Shown in pieces: positions 58,065-64,000 of a stretch of 64,000 bases of DNA. This DNA comes from Flavobacterium rakeshii (GTDB lineage Bacteria; Bacteroidota; Bacteroidia; Flavobacteriales; Flavobacteriaceae). How positions within the stretch are numbered: position 1 is the stretch's first letter; each line of letters opens with the position of its first letter. Under the pieces are notes generated by a model. The model was not told the origin of the DNA. It searched no databases and worked only from the letters and a program-made list of their open reading frames with translations. The stretch covers positions 124,001 to 188,000 of the forward strand of contig NZ_WOWP01000011.1 in NCBI RefSeq assembly GCF_009741375.1, read 5' to 3'. The position numbers and the translations under genes are program-made.

Positions 58065-58817
58065 ATGAAAAAAGTAAAAGTTGAGGAAGTAAAATCAAAC
58101 CTGACCAACAGGCGAAGCTTCCTTAGAATCAGCGGGCTTGCCATTGCGGGAACCGGTCTTGTTATAGCAGGATGCAGTAACGATGATGATGGTGGTATGA
58201 CAGACCCTCCGGTAGACAACCAGCTTCCCGGCGTAAGAAACGGAGTATTTGACCTTGGCGGCGGAGATGCCGGTATTCTTACTTATGCTTATGCTTTAGA
58301 ACAGCTTGAGGCTGATTTTTATACACGAGTAGTAAACGGAAATAATTTTGGTTCTGTTTTCAGTAGTGAAGAACAATCGGTTCTTACTGATTTATACAGA
58401 CACGAAGTAATACACCGCGAGTTTTTCAGGGCAGCACTAACAGGCGCTCTAAACGACCCAGATCGCGTATTACCTGATTTGGATTTTGATTATGGCGGAC
58501 TTGATTTCGGCAACAGGCTACAGGTACTGAATACTGCAAAAACACTTGAAGATACAGGTGTAGCAGCTTACAACGGTGCCGGACGATACATTACAACACC
58601 TGATTATCTTGTTATAGCAGGTAAAATTGTATCGGTAGAAGCAAGACATGCATCGGCTATCAGGAGCTTATTAAACCCCGGATCGGCAGATTTTGCAGGA
58701 AACGATGTGATTGATGCAAACGGATTAGACCTTGCACAAATGCCTTCAGAGATTTTAGCAGCGGTAGGTTCGCTGGGTGTGGTACAAACACCTTTCACAG
58801 CACAGTTCTTACCATAA
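58065..58817 (+). CDS. Exported ferritin-like diiron protein 1
   Basis: 250 residues. A twin-arginine-type signal (NRRSFLRISGLAIAGTGLVIAG) ends in a lipobox-like AGC, then a DDDGG linker. The four-helix bundle carries a complete carboxylate set: Glu in LEQLEADFY, ExxH in HEVIHREFF, Glu in TLEDTGVAAY, ExxH in SVEARHASAI. It is related to the ferritin-like/desiccation-related (PCC13-62) group; its reaction is unknown. It forms a pair with the next gene, 26 nt away. Confidence 0.88.
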   Translation: MKKVKVEEVKSNLTNRRSFLRISGLAIAGTGLVIAGCSNDDDGGMTDPPVDNQLPGVRNGVFDLGGGDAGILTYAYALEQLEADFYTRVVNGNNFGSVFSSEEQSVLTDLYRHEVIHREFFRAALTGALNDPDRVLPDLDFDYGGLDFGNRLQVLNTAKTLEDTGVAAYNGAGRYITTPDYLVIAGKIVSVEARHASAIRSLLNPGSADFAGNDVIDANGLDLAQMPSEILAAVGSLGVVQTPFTAQFLP

Positions 58818-58843
58818 TCAACTAACATTTAAACTTCAGCATT

Positions 58844-59668
58844 ATGAATATTTTAAAATTTATAGAGTCGTTTACTGATGATAACTTACTAAACAGTAAA
58901 AGCTCCAGAAGAGATAGTTTTAACCAGTTTAAAACATTAGGAAAAAATGCCGCTTTGGCATCCCTGCCACTGGGTATTGCATCGCTTGTACTGGCTCCTA
59001 CTAAAGCCAATGCAGCCGCTACCGCATTTATGACTACTCAGGATACTCCTACCACTGCCCTGCAACTGGCACTGATACTGGAATACCTTGAAGACGAATT
59101 TTACCAGATGGCACTGGATACTAACGGACTTATCCCGGCTGCCGATCAGGCAATAATAGCACAGATATCACAGCACGAAGCGGCACACGTACAGTTCCTT
59201 TCGAGTGCACTGGGAGATATGGCTCCTGAAAAACCTGATTTTGACTTTACCGTAGGCGGTGCTTTTGATACTTTTGGAGACTATCCAACATTCATGGCTT
59301 TAGCACAGGCTTTTGAAGACACCGGAGTTCGTGCCTACAAAGGACAGGCTGGTAACCTGATGTCTAACGGAGATTTGCTTACCGCAGGGTTACAAATCCA
59401 CTCGGTTGAGGCACGCCATGCTTCACAGATAAGAAGACTGAGAGGACAAAAAGGATGGATTGTAGGTAGTGATCGCGGCGGATTACCGGAAGCAGCACAG
59501 GCTGTTTATGATGGTGAGGAAAATGCAATGCAGGCTGGTTTCAATACCGCATCGGTAATGGCTACAAACGGACCTGATATCCCTGCCGCAGCCGGACCGG
59601 AATCGTTTGATGAAATTCTTACCGGACAGCAGGCAAGCGACATTGCTTCGCTATTCTTTGCACAATAA
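58844..59668 (+). CDS. Exported ferritin-like diiron protein 2
   Basis: 274 residues, paralogous to the preceding gene. The N-terminus has an arginine pair (SSRRDSFNQF, near 20-30) before a hydrophobic stretch ending TKANAAA, consistent with a Tat-type signal. The diiron ligands are all present: LEYLEDEFYQ, QHEAAHVQFL, AFEDTGVRAY and SVEARHASQIRRL. It lacks the lipobox of protein 1, so one partner may be membrane-bound and the other soluble. Co-transcribed. Confidence 0.88.
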   Translation: MNILKFIESFTDDNLLNSKSSRRDSFNQFKTLGKNAALASLPLGIASLVLAPTKANAAATAFMTTQDTPTTALQLALILEYLEDEFYQMALDTNGLIPAADQAIIAQISQHEAAHVQFLSSALGDMAPEKPDFDFTVGGAFDTFGDYPTFMALAQAFEDTGVRAYKGQAGNLMSNGDLLTAGLQIHSVEARHASQIRRLRGQKGWIVGSDRGGLPEAAQAVYDGEENAMQAGFNTASVMATNGPDIPAAAGPESFDEILTGQQASDIASLFFAQ

Positions 59669-59704
59669 ACATAAACATAATTTTAGTATATAGAGTTGGT
59701 TTTT

Positions 59705-59737
59705 AAAAGCCATAAGAGATAATCTTATGGCTTTTTT
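59705..59737. terminator. Intrinsic terminator after the ferritin-like pair
   Basis: AAAAGCCATAAGA and TCTTATGGCTTTT arms with a GATAA loop. It overlaps the stop of the convergent DUF502 gene (59725) and can serve both. Confidence 0.87.
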
Positions 59738-60324
59738 ATATGTTCCCACGGTCTACCCGAAGCACCAAAGCTATTTAACGTACTCATGGCCACATGCATG
59801 GAAATAGGTTCGTATTCACAAGCTGCCTTTTCTACAAAGCGTATTTCCCCTCCCCCCATATTTGGAGCATCGGGTATAAATACACTCATAAACTTATCGT
59901 CTCCCTCATCAGTAATAAAAGCGAGTAAATAAAAATCGCCATCCTTTAGCAATATGGCTTTCCAGGCTCCTTCTACCTCTGCCCGGTTTTCATCAATAAG
60001 CCTGTATTTAAGCACCTGTAAACTGGGCACCACTAAAAAAAGCTGCTGTTCCATTTTTTTACCCCATTGCCTTACAAGTCCTATTTGAATTAACATTCCC
60101 GCCACATAACACAAAAAGATAATGAGCAACATACATATAACAGTTAAAGTAGCTGCTCCAAAAAGAGAATGAATATTTAAGAGATTGGAGATTTTTTGAC
60201 CTAACGGAATTAAAATCTGAATGGCATGATTAATAATTATAAGGATAAACACTAAGGGAATTACCAAAAAAAGCCCTCCTAATATTACTGCCCTGGTTGG
60301 TTTTTTAATGATTGACATAGGCAA
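59725..60324 (-). CDS. DUF502 family membrane protein
   Basis: 199 residues. Two N-terminal transmembrane helices (about 13-33 and 55-80) with LGGLFLVIPLVFILIII, then a cytosolic or periplasmic beta-rich domain typical of DUF502 (VPSLQVLKYRLID, YLLAFITDEGDDKF, VFIPDAPNMGGGEIRFV). Function is unknown. Met3 is a second possible start. It stands alone; about 160 nt of AT-rich DNA separate it from the esterase gene, with nothing recognised in it. Confidence 0.87.
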   Translation of the reverse strand: MPMSIIKKPTRAVILGGLFLVIPLVFILIIINHAIQILIPLGQKISNLLNIHSLFGAATLTVICMLLIIFLCYVAGMLIQIGLVRQWGKKMEQQLFLVVPSLQVLKYRLIDENRAEVEGAWKAILLKDGDFYLLAFITDEGDDKFMSVFIPDAPNMGGGEIRFVEKAACEYEPISMHVAMSTLNSFGASGRPWEHIKKP

Positions 60325-60487
60325 AAAAGGTTAAGTTAGTATTTGAAAATAAGACAATTACACTAACTAATTTACGGACTTTTTTAATCTGCCAACAAAT
60401 AAACCACTGAAAATAAACCTACTTACACCAACAATAATTAAATCAAAAGAAAAAACTATAAATATTACATTAACAAGAGAGATTACA

Positions 60488-61363
60488 TTACTCAGTTGCT
60501 AATATTCGACTTATAACGTTTATAAAATTTTTTGACCAATTTTTATTACTATGCCCACCTTTAAACTCTTTTACTTCAATAAAAGAATTAAGCTTATCAT
60601 ACTTATTCATTAACAACATAGCATCATCTTTAAGAAAAAAAGGCTCTTCACTCCCATAATATAAATACAAATTAGGATAAATTATATTTTCATTCCATGT
60701 ATACGACTGCATATTGCCCCCAAAAACAGAAAAACAGATATAAGTACCAATAAGATCCGGATTAGTATTTAACAAATCGACTCCAAATCCTGCACCGTTA
60801 GAAACCCCATAGAAATACCTGTAACTACTCTCCGGATTTTGATTATAATCTTGTTCTATTGTCGGTATTAATTCATTAATAAAATACAGCTTGTGGTTTT
60901 TAAACCTATCAAACAAAAGAGAATCTTCCTGTCTTATTGGATGCCTGTCTACATATTCAAAATTCCTATAATCCAAATATACCTTTTCTCCGGTACCAAG
61001 AGTAGTACTTGTACTATCAGCTATTTTATCGTTTGAAAAGCTCGCAACAAAAATCAAAGGTCTTATTATCCCACCATCAATCAACGAATCAAGTGTATGT
61101 TTTTTATCTGTCAAATCACTACCACCATCGGTAGCATAAATTATTGGATATTTTTTGGTTTTATCAAATCCTTTAGGAAGATAAATATCGTGTTTTCTAT
61201 ACTCCGATAGTTTTTTACTATAAAGTGAATCTGTAAAAAACAAAGAGTGTGTCTTCGCATTCGGCTTTTCTCCTTTACAGGAAATAAATAAGCCTGTTAA
61301 CCCCAAAAATAATAACACAATGGCAGTTTGCAGAGTAAATATTTTTTTAAACGGAGAATTCAT
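60488..61363 (-). CDS. Alpha/beta hydrolase-fold esterase lipoprotein
   Basis: 291 residues. A signal peptide with lipobox FISC (C29) puts it on the periplasmic or outer face of the envelope. The putative esterase (esterase D/IroE-like) fold shows YPIIYATDGG near 73-81, nucleophile S188 in GVSNGAGFG and His H271 in KGGHSNKN. Related enzymes cut siderophore, feruloyl or thioesters; the substrate is not predictable. It has its own promoter and is AT-richer than most neighbours. Confidence 0.85.
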   Translation of the reverse strand: MNSPFKKIFTLQTAIVLLFLGLTGLFISCKGEKPNAKTHSLFFTDSLYSKKLSEYRKHDIYLPKGFDKTKKYPIIYATDGGSDLTDKKHTLDSLIDGGIIRPLIFVASFSNDKIADSTSTTLGTGEKVYLDYRNFEYVDRHPIRQEDSLLFDRFKNHKLYFINELIPTIEQDYNQNPESSYRYFYGVSNGAGFGVDLLNTNPDLIGTYICFSVFGGNMQSYTWNENIIYPNLYLYYGSEEPFFLKDDAMLLMNKYDKLNSFIEVKEFKGGHSNKNWSKNFINVISRILATE

Positions 61364-61383
61364 TTTAAATAAGTGATTTTATA

Positions 61384-61415
61384 CAAATCTAAAGTAAAAT
61401 AAAAATAGACTCAAA
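61384..61415 (-). promoter_or_regulatory. Esterase promoter (TTTG-N20-TAGATTTG)
   Basis: TTTG (61415-61412), 20 nt, TAGATTTG (61391-61384), 21 nt ahead of the esterase ATG at 61363. Both boxes match the Bacteroidota consensus. Confidence 0.6.
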
Positions 61416-61424
61416 AGTAATCAA

Positions 61425-61455
61425 TAAAAAAAGCCTCTGATTTCTCAGAGGCTTT
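61425..61455 (-). terminator. Intrinsic terminator of tRNA-Leu copy 1
   Basis: AAAGCCTCTGA and TCAGAGGCTTT arms with a TTTC loop, directly behind the tRNA 3' end on the minus strand. Confidence 0.87.
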
Positions 61456-61456
61456 G

Positions 61457-61538
61457 TGCGGGTGATAGGACTCGAACCTACACACCGTGAGGCACCAGAT
61501 CCTAAGTCTGGCGTGTCTACCAATTTCACCACACCCGC
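61457..61538 (-). tRNA. tRNA-Leu(UAG), copy 1
   Basis: Minus strand, 82 nt: acceptor GCGGGTG/CACCCGC, anticodon stem CCAGA/TCTGG with loop CTTAGGA (anticodon TAG), long variable arm with TGCC..GGTG pairing, T loop TTCGAGT, discriminator A, CCA not encoded. The long variable arm marks it as a class II tRNA. Its 82 nt appear identical to copy 2. Confidence 0.96.
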
Positions 61539-61581
61539 AGGCAGATAATAAAACTAATAGTGTGTTTCATTATTACGGCTG

Positions 61582-61611
61582 CAAATATACGCATAGTTTT
61601 TAAACTTCAAA
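61582..61611 (-). promoter_or_regulatory. tRNA-Leu copy 1 promoter (TTTG-N18-TATATTTG)
   Basis: TTTG (61611-61608), 18 nt, TATATTTG (61589-61582); a full consensus match 43 nt upstream of the mature tRNA 5' end. Confidence 0.72.
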
Positions 61612-61725
61612 GTAATTTTTAACCTGTTATTAAAATAAATTTTCACTTTATTTCACTCTAAAATGCTACTCACACAAAATAAGCGTGAATAAAACAATTA
61701 AATAATTAAGATAAAAAGGATGTAA

Positions 61726-61758
61726 ATAAAAAAAGCTCCTGAAAATCAAGAGCTTTTT
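61726..61758 (-). terminator. Intrinsic terminator of tRNA-Leu copy 2
   Basis: AAAAAGCTC..TGA and TCA..GAGCTTTTT arms around AAA, with one internal mismatch and a run of T residues on the minus strand. Confidence 0.83.
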
Positions 61759-61759
61759 G

Positions 61760-61841
61760 TGCGGGTGATAGGACTCGAACCTACACACCGTGAGGCACCA
61801 GATCCTAAGTCTGGCGTGTCTACCAATTTCACCACACCCGC
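61760..61841 (-). tRNA. tRNA-Leu(UAG), copy 2
   Basis: An 82-nt cloverleaf with the same sequence as copy 1, anticodon TAG, no encoded CCA. It has its own promoter and terminator, so the two genes are separate transcripts rather than a tRNA operon. Confidence 0.96.
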
Positions 61842-61883
61842 AGGCCGATAATAAAACTAATAGTTTGTTTCATTAAGAGGGTG

Positions 61884-61913
61884 CAAATATACAACTACTT
61901 TCAAACAAACAAA
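61884..61913 (-). promoter_or_regulatory. tRNA-Leu copy 2 promoter (TTTG-N18-TATATTTG)
   Basis: TTTG (61913-61910), 18 nt, TATATTTG (61891-61884), the same architecture and distance as copy 1. Confidence 0.72.
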
Positions 61914-61948
61914 GAAAAAACGAAAATTTTTTTCATTTTATTTTTTTG

Positions 61949-61956
61949 TATTTTTG
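61949..61956 (+). promoter_or_regulatory. Dipeptidase -7 element (TATTTTTG)
   Basis: TATTTTTG matches TAnnTTTG and lies 29 nt before the ATG at 61986, inside a T-rich stretch; the -33 box is not clear. It supports the start at 61986 over an upstream GTG at 61881. Confidence 0.5.
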
Positions 61957-61985
61957 GGCGTCAATTCTATATCATTAATTATAAG

Positions 61986-63374
61986 ATGGATAACATAAAA
62001 AGCTATGTCGGACAGCATAAAGACCGATTTATCAACGAACTTGTTGAGCTATTAAAAATACCTTCGGTAAGTGCCGATAGCGCCTATTCTCAAGACGTGA
62101 TAAACACTGCCGAGGCAGTTAAGGAAAGCTTGGAAAAAGCAGGCTGTGATAAAGTAGAGCTTTGCGAAACTCCGGGATACCCTATCGTATATGGTGAAAA
62201 ATTTATAGACCCAAACCTTCCTACAGTATTAGTATACGGACATTATGATGTTCAGCCACCAGATCCTGTAGAGCTTTGGACTTCCCCTCCTTTTGAGCCG
62301 GTTATCAAAGAAACAGAACTACACCCTGAAGGTGCAATATTTGCACGTGGGGCATGTGATGATAAAGGCCAAATGTACATGCACGTAAAAGCGTTAGAGT
62401 ACATGACTCAAAACGGAAACCTGCCATGCAACGTTAAGTTCATGATAGAAGGTGAAGAAGAAGTAGGATCACCTAGCCTTAGCTGGTTTGTGGAACGCAA
62501 CCAGGAAAAGCTTAAAAATGATGTAATATTAATTTCGGATACCGGAATGATATCTAACACTCAGCCATCTATCACAACAGGACTAAGAGGACTTAGTTAT
62601 GTAGAGGTAGAAGTTACAGGCCCTAACCGCGACCTGCATTCAGGTTTATATGGTGGTGCTGTGGCAAACCCTATAAATATACTGGCAAAAATGATTGCCC
62701 AGCTTCACGACGAAAACAACCACATTACTATCCCTGGCTTTTATGACAGAGTTGAAGAACTTTCACGTGAGGAAAGAGATGAAATGGCAAAAGCTCCTTT
62801 CTCTCTTGAAGCATACAAAAGAGCTCTTGATATTGATGATGTATATGGTGAAGCGACTTACACCACAAACGAAAGAAACTCCATTCGCCCTACTCTTGAT
62901 GTAAACGGTATTTGGGGTGGCTATATAGGCGAAGGTGCTAAAACGGTTATTGCAAGCAAAGCGTATGCAAAAATCTCTATGCGTTTAGTACCGGATCAGG
63001 ACTGGAAAGAAATTACAGAACTTTTCACTAAGCACTTTGAAAGCATTGCTCCAAAAGGAGTAAAAGTAAAAGTAACACCTCATCACGGTGGTCAGGCTTA
63101 TGTTACACCTATAGACAGCATAGGGTATCAGGCAGCAGCGGCAGCTTATGAGGAAAGTTTTGGCGTTAAACCTATCCCGGTTCGTTCGGGCGGCAGTATT
63201 CCAATCGTTGCCCTTTTTGAAAAAGAGCTGAAAAGCAAAACTATAATGATGGGCTTTGGTCTTGACAGTGATGCTATTCACTCACCAAACGAACATTTCG
63301 GAGTATTTAATTACCTAAAAGGTATTGAAACCATTCCGTTGTTTTACAAGTATTTTACAGAGATGACCAAGTAA
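61986..63374 (+). CDS. M20 family dipeptidase
   Basis: 462 residues from ATG 61986 (MDNIKSYVGQHKDRF). A di-zinc peptidase of the M20 family (dipeptidase/CNDP-like): VYGHYDVQPP and RGACDDKGQM carry the first metal ligands and the catalytic Asp, EGEEEVGSPS the catalytic Glu pair, and a dimerisation lid domain spans about 200-340. It cleaves dipeptides in the cytosol. A frame continuing up to 61881 runs through tRNA and dipeptidase promoters and is rejected. Monocistronic. Confidence 0.95.
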   Translation: MDNIKSYVGQHKDRFINELVELLKIPSVSADSAYSQDVINTAEAVKESLEKAGCDKVELCETPGYPIVYGEKFIDPNLPTVLVYGHYDVQPPDPVELWTSPPFEPVIKETELHPEGAIFARGACDDKGQMYMHVKALEYMTQNGNLPCNVKFMIEGEEEVGSPSLSWFVERNQEKLKNDVILISDTGMISNTQPSITTGLRGLSYVEVEVTGPNRDLHSGLYGGAVANPINILAKMIAQLHDENNHITIPGFYDRVEELSREERDEMAKAPFSLEAYKRALDIDDVYGEATYTTNERNSIRPTLDVNGIWGGYIGEGAKTVIASKAYAKISMRLVPDQDWKEITELFTKHFESIAPKGVKVKVTPHHGGQAYVTPIDSIGYQAAAAAYEESFGVKPIPVRSGGSIPIVALFEKELKSKTIMMGFGLDSDAIHSPNEHFGVFNYLKGIETIPLFYKYFTEMTK

Positions 63375-63390
63375 TAAATCATCCTACAAA

Positions 63391-63422
63391 TAAAAAAATC
63401 CGCCTAATGGTGGATTTTTTTT
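63391..63422 (+). terminator. Intrinsic terminator of the dipeptidase gene
   Basis: AAATCCGCC and GGTGGATTT arms with a TAAT loop, then a run of T residues. Confidence 0.85.
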
Positions 63423-63554
63423 ATCCTATTACAACCCTTTTTAGCTTACCTGCATCTTTAAAAGAAAGAATCAAGGCCACACCAAATGAAGTATACTTTT
63501 TTTGTAGCATTGAACGTTATTATATCGGAAAAAAATCACTGTACAGAAGCACCA

Positions 63555-63577
63555 TTGTTTAGTTAACACCTAAACAA
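63555..63577 (+). promoter_or_regulatory. Perfect inverted repeat upstream of the sigma factor gene (candidate operator)
   Basis: TTGTTTAG, 7 nt, CTAAACAA: perfect 8-bp arms. It lies 5 nt upstream of a TAATTTTG -7 box and covers the -33 region, a classic place for a dimeric repressor or activator. It has no T tract, so it is not a terminator. Confidence 0.5.
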
Positions 63578-63582
63578 CTAAT

Positions 63583-63590
63583 TAATTTTG
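63583..63590 (+). promoter_or_regulatory. -7 element (TAATTTTG) of the sigma factor gene
   Basis: TAATTTTG fits the Bacteroidota consensus about 95 nt before the sigma factor ATG. A TTGTTTAG at 63555 may serve as the -33 region. The rest of the 63423-63554 interval shows nothing I can name. Confidence 0.4.
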
Positions 63591-63684
63591 TAAATTTAGA
63601 GCAGGAATACACAAGCAAACAGCTTTCTAAATCCGCAAAAAGAGAATAACCATCCGAAATAACCGGCAATAGCTACAATCATAA

Positions 63685-64000
63685 ATGACCGAACAGCAAC
63701 TTATACAAGGCTGCAAAAAACAAGACAGGCTTGCCCAAAACCATGTCTATAGTACCTATGGTACTAAAGTAATGGGTATATGCAAGCGTTATATGAAAGA
63801 CCACGAGCGCGCCGAAGAAATGGTAATGAACACCTTTCTAACAGTCTTTCAAAAAATTGAACAGTTTAACAACCAAGGTAGTTTTGAAGGCTGGATTTTA
63901 CGTATAGCCGTTAACTGCTGCCTTATGGAATTAAGAAAAAAGACAAATTTCAAAAATGAAATAAGCACTGATGATATTGCTATTGCAGTAACAGACAATG
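63685..64000 (+). CDS. Sigma-70 family (ECF-type) RNA polymerase sigma factor, partial
   Basis: 105 codons are visible before the window edge. Starts MTEQQLIQGCKKQDRLAQNH. Region 2 of sigma factors is present: VYSTYGTKVMGICKRYMKDH (2.1-2.2), AEEMVMNTFLTVFQKIEQF (2.3) and SFEGWILRIAVNCCLMELRK (2.4). The spacing fits ECF sigma factors, which usually pair with an anti-sigma gene; in this organism that gene would lie beyond 64000. The preceding leader is about 90 nt. Confidence 0.88.
   Translation, partial: MTEQQLIQGCKKQDRLAQNHVYSTYGTKVMGICKRYMKDHERAEEMVMNTFLTVFQKIEQFNNQGSFEGWILRIAVNCCLMELRKKTNFKNEISTDDIAIAVTDN

Noticed and set aside
41402..61758. Recurring AAAAGCC...GGCTTTT hairpins suspected to be a dispersed repeat family
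   Set aside because: Each one follows a gene or tRNA end, stems differ in sequence, and all carry T tracts. They are ordinary terminators.
61881..61985. Upstream GTG start for the M20 dipeptidase
   Set aside because: The extension covers tRNA-Leu and dipeptidase promoter elements and encodes a Phe/Lys/Asn-rich stretch that the family lacks.
1..64000. CRISPR arrays, insertion sequences, prophage
   Set aside because: No regular spaced repeats, transposase or phage structural genes were seen on either strand.

Overview
The window reads as chromosomal DNA from a Flavobacterium-like member of the Flavobacteriaceae (Bacteroidota). Reasons: a giant SprA (type IX secretion / gliding) gene, an Alternative Complex III plus caa3-type oxidase supercomplex locus, flavobacterial families such as DUF4403, DUF2723 and KAP, almost no Shine-Dalgarno sites, and many promoters of the Bacteroidota type (TTTG, 18-20 nt, TAnnTTTG). 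Nearly all of it is core genome. No phage, transposon or CRISPR array was seen.

Layout. (1) 1-2939: the start of an efflux adaptor gene, its TolC-like outer membrane partner, and a divergent DUF4403 lipoprotein. (2) 2958-8110, minus strand: cytochrome oxidase maturation and accessory genes in two units. ctaB, two subunit III genes and a subunit IV gene end at a terminator near 5130-5160. A SCO-like protein, SCO, a DUF420 protein and a small CxxC membrane protein follow. (3) 8326-23064, minus strand: deoC, vanZ-gcvH, ruvA-sprA, maeB, queG and GNAT-ruvB-hypothetical. A broken response-regulator tail lies directly behind queG. (4) 23478-34973, minus strand: an operon of about 11 kb, actA-actB-actC-actD-actE-actF-ctaC-ctaD. 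It encodes a quinol:cytochrome c oxidoreductase and the oxidase that accepts its electrons. (5) 35098-41384: a SPOR protein, then rimP-nusA-infB with a terminator-like hairpin in its leader, then a divergent universal stress protein. (6) 41489-50697: tRNA-Gln, two tandem DUF2723 membrane glycosyltransferase-like proteins, a polysaccharide deacetylase, a thioredoxin-fold protein without the active-site cysteines, and a membrane metallophosphoesterase. (7) 50901-61363: polA, a lone AT-rich KAP P-loop NTPase, a serine hydrolase, a LacI regulator, two exported diiron ferritin-like proteins, a DUF502 protein and an esterase lipoprotein. (8) 61384-64000: two tandem tRNA-Leu(UAG) units, an M20 dipeptidase, and the start of a sigma-70/ECF sigma factor whose promoter carries a perfect inverted repeat.

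Main theme: regions 2 and 4 together encode a terminal respiratory module. Quinol is oxidised by ActABCDEF, electrons pass through c-type hemes to CtaCD and subunits III/IV, and CtaB (heme o synthesis), SCO and DUF420 supply cofactors and assembly. Several small uncharacterised proteins in region 2 are good candidates for oxidase assembly factors. No obviously new multi-gene system was found. The best leads are the rimP leader attenuator, the response-regulator remnant, the sigma-factor operator, the Cys-less thioredoxin and SCO-like proteins, the EF-hand-like loop in DUF420, the paired diiron proteins and the solitary KAP NTPase.
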